64,000 nt of DNA from a bacterium (GCA_020444475.1 JAHLKV010000004.1:458304-522303); one strand, 5' to 3'. Counted from the stretch's first letter, positions 46,265-55,565 are shown. Numbers and translations: made by a program. The notes: a model not told the origin generated them from the sequence alone.

Positions 46265-49200
46265 TGACGGGGCTCCTCATCGGTCTGAAGAGTCACGTTT
46301 GAGGCGATCCGATTCTTGATCGGCTCAGGAAGTTCCTCGTCGGTCGACTCGGCTTCCTGCGCACGGTCGGTGTCAGCTGTCTCGATGGCAGCCGCAGCGG
46401 CCGGCTCGGGTGTCTGGTCAATCAGGTCGCCGCCTTCATTAAATCGCACCGCCACCAGCTTCGATACGCCCGGCAGCTCCATCGTGATGCCGTACAGATT
46501 GTCGGCGGCTTCCATCGTAATCTTGTTGTGCGTAATCGTCACGAACTGCGTCTGTCCCGAGAACGCCCTGATCATCTTGAGGAAACGATGACAGTTGGCG
46601 TCATCGAGCGGCGCGTCGATCTCGTCGAGAATACAGAACGGTGACGGCTTGACGAGGTAGAGGCTGAACAGCAGCGAAATCGCCGTCAGCGCCCGCTCGC
46701 CGCCGGACATCTGCGCGATCGACAGCAGCTTTTTGCCGCGCGGCCGCGCCACGATATCGATCTCCGACTCCAATGGATCGCTCGGATCAACCAGTGTGAT
46801 ATCAGCTTCACCGCCGGAGAAGAGCTCGACAAACAGATTCTTGAAATGACCGCGCGCGATCTCGAAGGTCTTGTGGAAGAGCTCCTTGGCCGTAACATTG
46901 ATCTTGGAAATCGTTGCCTGCAGGTCGGACTTGGCCGCCTGCAAGTCATCAATCTGCTCCGAGAGGAACTTCTCTCGCTCGGCGGTTGTCTTGTATTCCT
47001 CGAGCGCCAGCAGGTTCACCGCGCCGAAATTACGGAGCTTGTCCTTTTGCTGGTGCAGATACTCCTGCGCCTCCTCGAGGCTGATCTTGTCATCAGGACG
47101 CTCCGCCTCGACCGTCATGACATCGAGGTCGTACTCCTCGAGGATACGGTCGCGAACCGTCTTGACTTCGTTATTGATCGTGTTGATCCGAATCTCCAGC
47201 TCGTGCACCTGCTCGGCCAGCGTATCCTTGGCGTCGCGAACGCGCTTGATCTCTTTCTCCCGCGTGCTTACCTGCTCCATGACTTCGGACTGGACACCGC
47301 GAAGGCTGCTTTGACGTTCGGCCAGCTTCTCGCGCTGCTCGAACAACCCCTTCAGCTTCGCTTCGTTTTCCTCGACTCGCTGATCGCACAGGCCGATCTC
47401 CTCGGTCGCCGACTCGACCTCTTCACGCTTGATGCTGATCGTGTTGGTGATCTCGCTGATCAACTCTCCGGTGTGCGACATCTGGCTCTCGATCTGCTCG
47501 GCCCGGCTGCGCGTCTCGATCACCGCCACCTGAAGCCGCGACACCCGCTCGGCCGCCGACGAAGCGGCAGCTTCGAAATCACCCAGTCGCGTGCCGACTT
47601 CGTTCATGCTCGAAACCAGCTCTTCCTTGAGTGACTTGAGCTGACCGAAATCGAGCCCCAGCGACGTTTGCCGGTTGCGGATACCTTCGAGCTTGCCCAT
47701 CAGGGAACGGCGCTCACGCTCGAGTCGCTCGAACTCGCTGATCAGACTGCGACGCTCGAAATCGAACTCACCGATCCGTCTCTGTGTCTCTTCGATCTCG
47801 TCACCAAGCTCCTCGAGTCGCGAGACCAACTCCGATGATTCCGCGCGAAGCGAAGCCATACGGGCGATTACGTGATTTTTCTCTTCTCGCGCCGATTGCA
47901 GGCGAGCGCTGAAATCATCGATCATCTGTTGCTGCTGCTGAATCTTCTCGCGGCGGCGGAACAGCGGGAAACTGTCCTCCGAGCCACCGGTGATCAGATT
48001 ACCGTGATGCAGCACACCGTCGGTTGTCACCGCCGAAAATCCGAACGGCAGGTGGGGGAGAATCTCATCGGCATTCAACCCGGGCTCGAATACCGCCGTC
48101 CGCGACAGTACCGCGCCTTTCAGCGTCTCCAGCCTCGGCTCGGTCGTAACCAGACTGTCCAGCCAACCGACAAACAGCGAGTGATTGATCTCCGGACGCT
48201 TAACTGCTGCGTTTAACGTCCCCGCATCGGGAACGAGAATGCCGATCTTGCCTTTCTTTTCGGATCGCAGGTAATCAATGATCGAACCGGCCGTCGTACG
48301 GTCGGCGCAGACAAGGCAGAGGGCGAGATCGCCCAGGGAGCGCTCCAGTGCAATCTCCAGCCCTTCCTGCGGCACAAACGAATCCGCCACCGTCCCGACG
48401 ATCCCCGGCCAGCGCTCGCGCTGCTCCATAACCGACACCAAACCGGCGCCATGACCTTCGTAGTGCAGCATCATGTCTTCGAGCAGCTTCCGGCGCGCTT
48501 CACACGCCTCCATCGAAGCGGTCGCGGTTGAGATGTCTTCCGCCAGCTCGTCATTGCGACTGCCCAGCGTCTCCATCTCCTGCTTCAACGCTGCCTGGCG
48601 CTTGACGATGTTACTCTTTTCGGATGTCAACGTATCGAGCTGCCGCTGATACTTCTCCAACTCGCCGAGCAGCGTCGTCTGCTGAGGCGAATTGCTTGAG
48701 ATCTGACTGACGATACTTTCGATCTGACCGGAGAGATCGCTCTCCTGCTCCTGGAGGTTGTTCACTTCGGTGCGGCCCGAACTCAACTTCCCCTCAAGCT
48801 CGATCAGCTTCTGGTTTTCCTGCTCCTTGACCTGACGCACGGAGAGCAACTTCCGGTCGGCTTCGTCCTGCGCCGCTTCAGCCTCGCTCAATTGCGAGGT
48901 CAACCCCTCGAGCTTCCCGCGCACTTCGGTCAAATCGGCGTTTAACCGCTCCGATTGCTCGCCGAGCGTCTTCGACCGCTCCTCCAGCGACCTGATATCG
49001 CTGCGGTTCTTGTCGATCAAATGCGTGGCATTGGAACGTCGCTCCCGATCGACCGAGATCTGCCTCTCTATATCATGCACGCTTTCGGTGACTTTGTAGA
49101 TCGACTCACCAACTTCGCTCAACTGGCGCTCGATGTCGATCTGCTCCTTGCGGGCGGCCTCGAGCTCGGCGCCGAACTGGTTCAGGCCGGTGTCACTCTG

Positions 49201-49968
49201 CTGCCGCTGGGTCGTCAGCTCGTCGAGCTTCGCTTTTCTCTCGCGGCGATCCTGCTCCAGCCTGCCGATCCGCTCCTTGCCGAGATACAACTCCCACGCC
49301 TTGATCTCGTCGCGAATACGCTGGTACCGCTCCGCCTTCTTGTGCTGGCGATACAGCGAGTTCACCTGCGTGCGAACCTCGGCGTGGATGTCTTTCAATC
49401 TCAGGAAGTCCTGCTCGGTGGCTTCCAGCTTCCGAAGCGCCGCCTTTTTGCGCTGTTTGTACTTGGTGATGCCGGCTGCTTCTTCGAACAGGAAGCGACG
49501 CTCCTCGGCTTTGTTCGAGAGTATCGCCTCGACCATGTCCTGCTGGATGACCGAATAGGAATGTGCTCCCATACCGGTATCGACAAACAGGTCGGTGATA
49601 TCTTTTAAGCGACACGGCACCTTGTTCAGCAAGTACTCCGAGTCACCGGAGCGGAACAACCGTCGCGTCACCTGCACTTCGCTGTACTCAGTCGGGAGGA
49701 CTCCCCGATTGTTGACGACCGTCAGCGTTACTTCGGACATACCCAGCGGCTTCAAATCGCGACTACCGTTGAAAATGACCTCTTCCATCTTGCCGCCGCG
49801 CAACAGCGAGACCTTCTGCTCGCCGAGTACCCAGCGCAGGGAGTCGAGGATATTCGTCTTACCGCAACCGTTCGGGCCGACAATGGCCGTTACACCGCTT
49901 GCGAATGCGATCGTTGTCTTCTGGGCAAATGACTTAAATCCCAGTATATCGAGCCGCTTGAGATACAC
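46261..49968 (-). CDS. smc: Chromosome segregation protein SMC
   Basis: ATPase that compacts and segregates the chromosome. The 1235-residue protein has the N-terminal head with GPNGCGKTNILDSLRWVLGE, two long coiled coils (about 170-505 and 680-1020) around a hinge (about 510-675), and the C-terminal head with signature QMSGGERALTAIS and Walker B PFCILDEIDAPLDDAN. A Pro/Ala/Glu-rich tail of about 60 residues follows the ATPase head (ATDTDRAQEAESTDEELPE). It starts at GTG 49968 with GGAGG upstream. scpA/scpB are not in the window; smc followed by ftsY is a common order. Confidence 0.97.
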   Translation of the reverse strand: MYLKRLDILGFKSFAQKTTIAFASGVTAIVGPNGCGKTNILDSLRWVLGEQKVSLLRGGKMEEVIFNGSRDLKPLGMSEVTLTVVNNRGVLPTEYSEVQVTRRLFRSGDSEYLLNKVPCRLKDITDLFVDTGMGAHSYSVIQQDMVEAILSNKAEERRFLFEEAAGITKYKQRKKAALRKLEATEQDFLRLKDIHAEVRTQVNSLYRQHKKAERYQRIRDEIKAWELYLGKERIGRLEQDRRERKAKLDELTTQRQQSDTGLNQFGAELEAARKEQIDIERQLSEVGESIYKVTESVHDIERQISVDRERRSNATHLIDKNRSDIRSLEERSKTLGEQSERLNADLTEVRGKLEGLTSQLSEAEAAQDEADRKLLSVRQVKEQENQKLIELEGKLSSGRTEVNNLQEQESDLSGQIESIVSQISSNSPQQTTLLGELEKYQRQLDTLTSEKSNIVKRQAALKQEMETLGSRNDELAEDISTATASMEACEARRKLLEDMMLHYEGHGAGLVSVMEQRERWPGIVGTVADSFVPQEGLEIALERSLGDLALCLVCADRTTAGSIIDYLRSEKKGKIGILVPDAGTLNAAVKRPEINHSLFVGWLDSLVTTEPRLETLKGAVLSRTAVFEPGLNADEILPHLPFGFSAVTTDGVLHHGNLITGGSEDSFPLFRRREKIQQQQQMIDDFSARLQSAREEKNHVIARMASLRAESSELVSRLEELGDEIEETQRRIGEFDFERRSLISEFERLERERRSLMGKLEGIRNRQTSLGLDFGQLKSLKEELVSSMNEVGTRLGDFEAAASSAAERVSRLQVAVIETRSRAEQIESQMSHTGELISEITNTISIKREEVESATEEIGLCDQRVEENEAKLKGLFEQREKLAERQSSLRGVQSEVMEQVSTREKEIKRVRDAKDTLAEQVHELEIRINTINNEVKTVRDRILEEYDLDVMTVEAERPDDKISLEEAQEYLHQQKDKLRNFGAVNLLALEEYKTTAEREKFLSEQIDDLQAAKSDLQATISKINVTAKELFHKTFEIARGHFKNLFVELFSGGEADITLVDPSDPLESEIDIVARPRGKKLLSIAQMSGGERALTAISLLFSLYLVKPSPFCILDEIDAPLDDANCHRFLKMIRAFSGQTQFVTITHNKITMEAADNLYGITMELPGVSKLVAVRFNEGGDLIDQTPEPAAAAAIETADTDRAQEAESTDEELPEPIKNRIASNVTLQTDEEPRQ

Positions 49969-49986
49969 AGAGCCTCCGTTCTGAAC

Positions 49987-50574
49987 CTAATGCCGTATAT
50001 GGCTGACGCCGGTTGTGTCGACCGGACGCTTCATGATCGACCCGAGCGTCTCCAGCAGCGAGCGATAAATATTGCGCTCATCGCGAAGGTAGCGGGTCTT
50101 GATTTCCAGGTTGTAGTATGGGATGCCGAGATGGTTGCCCCGTCCGACCCGGATTGCGGCCGGGAAATTCAACAGCACCGCCGAAGTAAAAAACGACTGA
50201 TCGAGATTGAGATCCAGAATCATGTCGTACTTGTAATCCATCAACGTCGTAAGATATCCCTTCTTGGGCAGCCCCGACCAGGTCAGCTGATCGGTCGAGG
50301 GAGTCAGGATATGAATCCCCTTGCGAGGAAACATGTCCGCCACCTTCACACCCGGCACCGACAACAGTGTGATGTCCGCCGGCTTGAACAGCGTGTTGAG
50401 GGCGGGGAGGAGAGACTTCACCAGGGTTAGTTCGCGAAGCTGCCCGGGCAGGCAAACCAGCACATGCTTGGGCGTCATGAGGTCTGCCGGGAAACTGAAC
50501 TGAGCCGGCTGCATGGTCTTGCGCATGCCGCTCAGCTGCCAGCGGGCCACCAACTCACGAACTTTTGAAATCAT
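49987..50574 (-). CDS. Short GT9-like (ADP-heptose transferase-related) protein
   Basis: A 195-residue protein. The segment HVLVCLPGQLRELTLVKSLLPAL resembles the N-terminal nucleotide-sugar-type Rossmann half of glycosyltransferase family 9, and YDMILDLNLDQSFFTSAVLLNFPAAIRVGRG matches the region 'D-L-x..A..R-IG' of that family. The C-terminal donor-binding half is missing (usual length about 340), so it is either a remnant or a separate short family (DUF6913-like proteins in Bacteroidota look similar). The function is unknown. It overlaps the RodZ-like gene by four bases. Confidence 0.65.
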   Translation of the reverse strand: MISKVRELVARWQLSGMRKTMQPAQFSFPADLMTPKHVLVCLPGQLRELTLVKSLLPALNTLFKPADITLLSVPGVKVADMFPRKGIHILTPSTDQLTWSGLPKKGYLTTLMDYKYDMILDLNLDQSFFTSAVLLNFPAAIRVGRGNHLGIPYYNLEIKTRYLRDERNIYRSLLETLGSIMKRPVDTTGVSHIRH

Positions 50575-51578
50575 GGTTCCTGTTCTGCATTCGCCGCACT
50601 GTCACGCGTGGTGTCCGGAGTCGTTGTCGACGCCGGCGTTGCGCGCGGTGTTGTTTGTCTCGCCGTGTCCTGCGACCGACTCGGCGTCTGCGCCGGTTGC
50701 TCCGGCTGCGAAGGCTGCTGCGGGGTGGTCGTCGGCTGGGCTTGACGCCGCGCCGGCGCCGGCTCCGGTTCCGACTCATCAACCTTCCGCTGCAGCATCG
50801 ACGGCAGGTTCACCTGGTCGACCTCAACCCGCGAAATGCGGCGGGATTCGGGATCCCGAAGATCGACCGCTTCGCCGTTCAACGTAATATCAACTAAGCG
50901 CGGATGCGCTACCGATGCAACAATTCGATTTGTTGCCTCAACTTCGTATACCCGCCACGGAACCAGCGATCGAAATATCACCGTATCGCCGTCGGCAAGA
51001 ATAGTCGCCCAGCTTTCTTCGCGGGCGCGAAGCGTCATCTTGATTGGACCGGGCGCGGCCTCCGGCGGTTCGCCGAAGTCGTACTCCGCCAGCGCCTCGT
51101 TCACCGACTCTACCGGCGCTGCCGCATCGCCGGACTCTCCGCCGGTCGATCTCTCCGGTGCCTGGATCAACATTGAGTAGATCAGGAAAAACGCGATGGC
51201 GGTGGCAATTATCCCTCCGAACAACCAGATGAGCTTCTTGCGAAATCCGTACTTGGCCTCTTCCACTCGCCTGGCTTCTTCGGCTGCTTTCCGGGCTTTT
51301 TCTTTTTCAGGAGGCTGGGCCGCCGCATTCTGCTCCGCGATATCTTCCTGAATCGCCAGCATGGTGGCTTCATAGTCAATCCCGAGCGCTTCCGCATAAG
51401 CCCGTGAGAAAAGCTTGAAATATAAGGGAGCCGGCAATTTATGGCTCTCGCCGGTCTCGATGTGAGTAAGATTTTCCTCGGATATTTTGAGGCTCTCGGA
51501 GAGGTCCGCCAGCTGGACCCCTTTACGCTCCCGCTCAAGTTTGAGAAGCTTGCCGAGCTTTACGTGTACTTCGTTCAT
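50571..51578 (-). CDS. RodZ-like helix-turn-helix membrane protein
   Basis: A 335-residue protein. Residues 1-75 are an HTH of the Xre/RodZ type (LGKLLKLERERKGVQLADL; LKISEENLTHIETG). A charged coiled stretch follows, then one transmembrane helix (LIWLFGGIIATAIAFFLIYSMLI, about 125-147). The periplasmic part includes a DUF4115-like beta domain (IKMTLRAREESWATILADGDTVIF). The last ~60 residues are Pro/Gln/Thr-rich and disordered. RodZ links MreB to the membrane and sets rod shape. No mre genes are in view. Confidence 0.85.
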   Translation of the reverse strand: MNEVHVKLGKLLKLERERKGVQLADLSESLKISEENLTHIETGESHKLPAPLYFKLFSRAYAEALGIDYEATMLAIQEDIAEQNAAAQPPEKEKARKAAEEARRVEEAKYGFRKKLIWLFGGIIATAIAFFLIYSMLIQAPERSTGGESGDAAAPVESVNEALAEYDFGEPPEAAPGPIKMTLRAREESWATILADGDTVIFRSLVPWRVYEVEATNRIVASVAHPRLVDITLNGEAVDLRDPESRRISRVEVDQVNLPSMLQRKVDESEPEPAPARRQAQPTTTPQQPSQPEQPAQTPSRSQDTARQTTPRATPASTTTPDTTRDSAANAEQEP

Positions 51579-51588
51579 AGACAGAGGG

Positions 51589-52203
51589 TTACCTCTCTCG
51601 CAATAATGCCGGGACTTCCCTCGCCAAGCCGTCCAATAAGTTACGGGGGAGACCGATCACAGTATCGAGATTTCCCTCGATCCTGTCAACCAAAAAGGAG
51701 CCCATCCCCTGTATACCGTACGCCCCCGCCTTGTCCATCGGCTCGCCGGTTTTGATATAGTCCCAGATCTGTTTATCGCTCACTTCGTTAAAGAACACCT
51801 TGGTAGTCTCATATCCTGAGATCACCAGCCGCTCTTCTTTTACAAATGCCAGGGCGGTACAGACGACATGCTGCTCGCCCGAGAGCGTGCGAAGTGTCTC
51901 AAACGCTTCCTGCTCGTCTTCGGGCTTCTCCAACAGCCACTCCCCGAGTACCACGATCGTGTCACACCCCAGGGCCAGCGTGTCCGGCCGAAGCCCCTTG
52001 CCGACCATCAGCGCTTTTTCTTCGGCCAGCCGCACGGCGTAGTCATACGGCGCTTCGTCCTTTCCGGGGACTTCCTCGATATTCGGGACGATCCGTTGAA
52101 AGGGAATTCCGATCTCCGTCAGCAGGTCGAATCGACGGGGAGAACCCGAGGCTAACACGAGGGGGTGAGAGGCAACCAGTTCCGCGAGGTGTTTATACAT
52201 CAT
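51589..52203 (-). CDS. maf: Maf-family nucleoside triphosphate pyrophosphatase
   Basis: Hydrolyses non-canonical or pyrimidine nucleoside triphosphates to monophosphates. The 204-residue protein has LASGSPRRFDLL at the N-terminus, LALGCDTIVVL, and KAGAYGIQGMGSFLV, the three diagnostic motifs. The start ATG (52203 or the adjacent 52200) overlaps the end of dtd by 11 bases. Confidence 0.95.
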   Translation of the reverse strand: MMYKHLAELVASHPLVLASGSPRRFDLLTEIGIPFQRIVPNIEEVPGKDEAPYDYAVRLAEEKALMVGKGLRPDTLALGCDTIVVLGEWLLEKPEDEQEAFETLRTLSGEQHVVCTALAFVKEERLVISGYETTKVFFNEVSDKQIWDYIKTGEPMDKAGAYGIQGMGSFLVDRIEGNLDTVIGLPRNLLDGLAREVPALLRER

Positions 52204-52636
52204 GGTCGAGAAGAATCGTTACCGGTCCTGAGTTGTTGAAACGTACATCCATCTTTGCGCCGAACACGCCGGTGCCGGTCCTGAGTCCCGATGCCGCCAC
52301 CAGCTCGACAAACCGCTCGTACAACTTCTCGGCTTCGGCCGGATCCTGCGCCTTGCCGAACGAGGGCCGCCGTCCCTTGCGGCAGTCGGCGTAGAGTGTG
52401 AACTGGCTCACGATCATGACCTCACCGCCGATATCCAGCACCGAGCGGTTCATGCGGCCTTCGGCATCTTCGAATATCCGAAGGTTGACGGCTTTGTCCG
52501 CCAGCCATCCGCACGACGCTTCGACATCCCCCTCCTGCGTCCCAAACAGGATCAGCAGACCTTCACCGGTCTTGCTGTGACAGATGCCGTCGATCCGGAC
52601 TTCGGCTCCCGATGTTCGCTGAATGACTAGTCGCAT
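52193..52636 (-). CDS. dtd: D-aminoacyl-tRNA deacylase
   Basis: Removes D-amino acids (and glycine mis-charged on tRNA-Ala) from tRNA. The 147-residue length from ATG 52636 is normal. Motifs: MRLVIQRTSGAEVRIDG, the catalytic VSQFTLYADCRKGRRPSF and the C-terminal Gly-cisPro NSGPVTILLD. It is the first gene of the eight-gene operon to rlmH. Confidence 0.95.
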   Translation of the reverse strand: MRLVIQRTSGAEVRIDGICHSKTGEGLLILFGTQEGDVEASCGWLADKAVNLRIFEDAEGRMNRSVLDIGGEVMIVSQFTLYADCRKGRRPSFGKAQDPAEAEKLYERFVELVAASGLRTGTGVFGAKMDVRFNNSGPVTILLDHDV

Positions 52637-52668
52637 AGTTCGTGAATACCGTAACCGTAATAGCGCGG

Positions 52669-52696
52669 AATATAGGGGCGCCCCGGAGAAATACAA
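52669..52696 (-). promoter_or_regulatory. Candidate promoter for the dtd-rlmH operon
   Basis: On the minus strand TTGTAT (52696-52691), 16-base spacer and TATATT (52674-52669), 32 bases upstream of the dtd start. The -10 is good, the -35 moderate. Confidence 0.45.
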
Positions 52697-52739
52697 CGGA
52701 ATATTTGTAGGGTGGAACCCGAGACCAGAGGTCGTAGCG

Positions 52740-53064
52740 GTTCCGCCATTCGGAGTCGATTGATAATGTAAGCTGCGCCAGAATGGATAGTGCTCCACGT
52801 ACCCGCACCGCCTCTCCACGATTCATTCACCACCGTCATGCTGAGCGCCCACCACCGTCATGCTGAGCGGAGTCGAAGCATAACCCGTCGACGTCCTTCG
52901 CAGCATGGCCGTTCTCAACCGCTAATCATCTGTGCCCCACCCGGAGTCCACCGCAGGCGGACGGCGGGTGGGAGGGACACCGAGCAGCTACCGGAGTTTC
53001 GTCAGGTGCTAGCGAGTCCGCTAGCAGGCGAGTGACACCTGGCGGTTTGGCAGCAAAAAAGCGG
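52740..53064. repeat. Repeat-rich intergenic region
   Basis: Non-coding DNA between the divergent dtd and ior operons. It holds a direct repeat CCACCGTCATGCTGAGCG at 52830-52847 and 52852-52869; the second copy continues into GAGTCGAAGCAT (to 52881). A nested inverted repeat CCCACCCG...CGGGTGGG around 52936-52972 encloses TCCACCG/CGGACGG-type arms. Further short inverted repeats (GTGCTAGC, GCTAGCAG, GTGACACC) lie around 53008-53038. No supported gene was found. Confidence 0.55.
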
Positions 53065-53093
53065 TTGCCCGCTAAGCCTTTCCGCCGTATCAT
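53065..53093 (+). promoter_or_regulatory. Promoter of the iorA-ptb operon
   Basis: TTGCCC (53065-53070), 17-base spacer and TATCAT (53088-53093), 75 bases upstream of ATG 53168. Confidence 0.6.
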
Positions 53094-53095
53094 TC

Positions 53096-53109
53096 GTGAA
53101 ATTATTCAC
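53096..53109. promoter_or_regulatory. Candidate operator palindrome at the ior transcription start
   Basis: GTGAA-ATTA-TTCAC: perfect 5-bp arms around a 4-base spacer, just downstream of the -10 box and covering the expected +1. A regulator bound here would block transcription start. The regulator is unknown; CRP/FNR-like and GntR-like proteins bind related sites. Confidence 0.45.
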
Positions 53110-53167
53110 AGGCCTCCGGGCCAATCCGGGCACGAAAAATAGTCGCTTTTGCTATAGAGGGTCACAG

Positions 53168-54949
53168 ATGAGAGAACTTATGTCCGGCAACGAGGCGGTC
53201 GCCCGCGGCGCATACGAAGCCGGGGTCAAACTGGCCGCTGCCTATCCCGGGACCCCCTCCACAGAAATCCTGGAAACCCTGAGCGCCAGGTACCGCTCGA
53301 TCTACTCCCAGTGGTCACCAAACGAAAAAGTCGCGTTCGAAGTCGGTATCGGCGCCTCGATCGGCGGCGCCCGCGCCCTCGTCACGATGAAACATGTCGG
53401 CGTCAATGTCGCCGCCGACCCGCTCATGACCTTCGCCTACACCGGCGTCAACGGCGGCTTCGTGCTGGTTTCGGCCGATGATCCCGAGATGCACTCTTCG
53501 CAGAACGAACAGGACAATCGCTACTACGCCAAATTTGCCCAGATCCCCATGCTCGAACCGTCCGACAGCCAGGAATCCAAAGACATGGTGGTCACCGCCT
53601 TCGAGATGTCCGAGATCTTCGATACTCCGGTCATGCTGCGCATGACTACCCGTATCTCGCACTCCAAAGGAATAGTGGCGATCAACAACCCCGTCGCCGG
53701 ACCCGACAGGAAATTCGTCAAAGACCCTTCGAAATACGTGATGATCCCCTCCAACGCCCGCAACCGCCATGTCGTGGTGGCCGAGCGGCTGGAGAAACTG
53801 CGTCACTTCACCGAAGAGACCCCGTACAATCGGATCGAAGACAACGGCTCCCGGATCGGCGTCATCACCGGTGGCGTGTCATACCAATACGCCAAAGAGG
53901 TCGCACCTGATTTCGACTACCTCAAAATCGGTCTGAGTTTCCCGCTCCCGCTCAAAAAGATAGAGCAGTTCGTCAAGAGTCACGACAAAGTAATCGTCGT
54001 CGAAGAACTCGAGCCGTACTACGAAGAGCAAATCCGCGCCGCGGGAATCATGGTCGAAGGCAAAAAATACATGGGCCAGCTCGGTGAGCTGTCTCCGAAA
54101 CGGGTCGCCGAAGGCTTCCTCAGGGCCGGCCTGATCGACGAGGTCCACGCCGCCTCGATCACTCCCCAGGAGGACATGTTCCCGCGCCCGCCGGTCCTCT
54201 GTCCCGGCTGTCCGCACCGCGGCGCCTTTACGGCATTGAAGAAGCTCAAAGTCACCGTCACCGGCGATATCGGCTGCTATACGCTCGGCGTCATGAAACC
54301 GCTCAACGCCCTCGACACCTGCATCTGCATGGGCGCGTCGATCGGCAACGCCATCGGCATGGAACGTGTCAAAGGCTCGGATAAGGGGACGGTCGCGGTC
54401 ATCGGCGACTCCACCTTCTTCCACTCCGGCATTACCGGTATCCTCGATGCGGTTTACAACCAGAGCAACGTCACCACCATCATTCTCGATAACCGCGCCA
54501 CCGCCATGACCGGCGGCCAGCAGCATCCCGGCACCGGTTCCACCCTCATGGGAGAACGGCCGGGGAGAGTCGAGATCGACGAGGTCGTCAAGGCGCTCGG
54601 TGTGAAAAATATCCGTAAGCTCGATGCCTACCAGCTCGAAGAAGCCCTTGACGTCATCAAAGAAGAGATGGAGAAACCCGGTCCTTCGGTCATCATCACC
54701 ACTCGCCCCTGTGTTCTGATGCCGAAACGCATCATGGAAGAGCCGTATGTGGTTGATCTCGACGCCTGCACCGGCTGCGGCGCCTGCTTCCAGATTTCCT
54801 GTCCGGCCATTGCCGCGTCGGAGCGGACCAACAAGCACGGCCACCCGCTGGCGGTTATCGATGACACCATCTGCACCGGCTGTACGCTGTGTGCGCAGGT
54901 TTGTCCCGAGGAATGTATCATTCTCAAAAGCCAGTTTGTGGAAGCCTAG
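53168..54949 (+). CDS. iorA: Indolepyruvate ferredoxin oxidoreductase, alpha subunit
   Basis: Oxidatively decarboxylates aryl (and often branched) 2-oxoacids to acyl-CoA, reducing ferredoxin. The 593-residue protein has the pyrimidine-domain start MSGNEAVARGAYEAGVKLAAAYPGTP (in pieces), the thiamine-diphosphate region VAVIGDSTFFHSGITG...N, PVLCPGCPHRGAF, and at the end two [4Fe-4S] sites (CTGCGACFQISCP and CTGCTLCAQVCP). ATG 53168 follows GAGGG. It is the first gene of a five-gene operon. The enzyme is oxygen-sensitive, implying anaerobic or microaerobic use. Confidence 0.95.
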   Translation: MRELMSGNEAVARGAYEAGVKLAAAYPGTPSTEILETLSARYRSIYSQWSPNEKVAFEVGIGASIGGARALVTMKHVGVNVAADPLMTFAYTGVNGGFVLVSADDPEMHSSQNEQDNRYYAKFAQIPMLEPSDSQESKDMVVTAFEMSEIFDTPVMLRMTTRISHSKGIVAINNPVAGPDRKFVKDPSKYVMIPSNARNRHVVVAERLEKLRHFTEETPYNRIEDNGSRIGVITGGVSYQYAKEVAPDFDYLKIGLSFPLPLKKIEQFVKSHDKVIVVEELEPYYEEQIRAAGIMVEGKKYMGQLGELSPKRVAEGFLRAGLIDEVHAASITPQEDMFPRPPVLCPGCPHRGAFTALKKLKVTVTGDIGCYTLGVMKPLNALDTCICMGASIGNAIGMERVKGSDKGTVAVIGDSTFFHSGITGILDAVYNQSNVTTIILDNRATAMTGGQQHPGTGSTLMGERPGRVEIDEVVKALGVKNIRKLDAYQLEEALDVIKEEMEKPGPSVIITTRPCVLMPKRIMEEPYVVDLDACTGCGACFQISCPAIAASERTNKHGHPLAVIDDTICTGCTLCAQVCPEECIILKSQFVEA

Positions 54950-54958
54950 GAGAGAAGC

Positions 54959-55558
54959 ATGGACAACACTCAGAACATTCTGATTGTAGGCGTCGGCGGC
55001 CAGGGTGTGCTGCTGGCCAGCGAGATCATCTCCGCCGCAGCCATGAACGGCGGCCTGGATGTCAAGAAATCCGAAGTACACGGCATGTCACAGCGCGGGG
55101 GCGTGGTATCCTCGCACGTGCGTATCGGCCCCAAGGTGTACTCACCCGTGATCGAGTACGGTCAGGCCGACATTCTCATGGCGTTCGAGCAGGCCGAAGG
55201 CCTCCGGGCAGTCGACTGGATGAAAGCGACCGGCGTCGCCGTCATCTCGACCACCAAACTCGTGCCGGCGATCGTGACCTCGAGCAAGGCCTTTAACTAT
55301 CCCGACGATCCGATTGCGGACATGAAGAAAAAGGCCAAACACGTTATCGCCGTCCCCGCCGACAAAATCGCCGGTGAACTCGGCAACCCGCGTCTGGTCA
55401 ACACCATCCTGCTCGGCGTCTGCTCGAACTACATGCCGTTTTCGACCGAACTCTGGCAGCAGATGATCCGCGAGAAAGTCAAGGAACGATTCGTCGACAT
55501 CAATCTCAAAGCGTTCGATCGCGGACGCGAGGTGAAACTGACCGCCGTCGGCGCCTGA
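54959..55558 (+). CDS. iorB: Indolepyruvate ferredoxin oxidoreductase, beta subunit
   Basis: The 199-residue gamma-domain partner of IorA; it begins NILIVGVGGQGVLLASEIIS, typical for the 2-oxoacid:ferredoxin oxidoreductase gamma domain, with HGMSQRGGVVSSHVRIG next. It has the normal length for IorB. It starts 9 bases after iorA (AGGAGAG as SD). The butyrate-kinase-like gene follows at once, with its SD made by the iorB stop region. Confidence 0.94.
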   Translation: MDNTQNILIVGVGGQGVLLASEIISAAAMNGGLDVKKSEVHGMSQRGGVVSSHVRIGPKVYSPVIEYGQADILMAFEQAEGLRAVDWMKATGVAVISTTKLVPAIVTSSKAFNYPDDPIADMKKKAKHVIAVPADKIAGELGNPRLVNTILLGVCSNYMPFSTELWQQMIREKVKERFVDINLKAFDRGREVKLTAVGA

Positions 55559-55565
55559 GGTGTGC

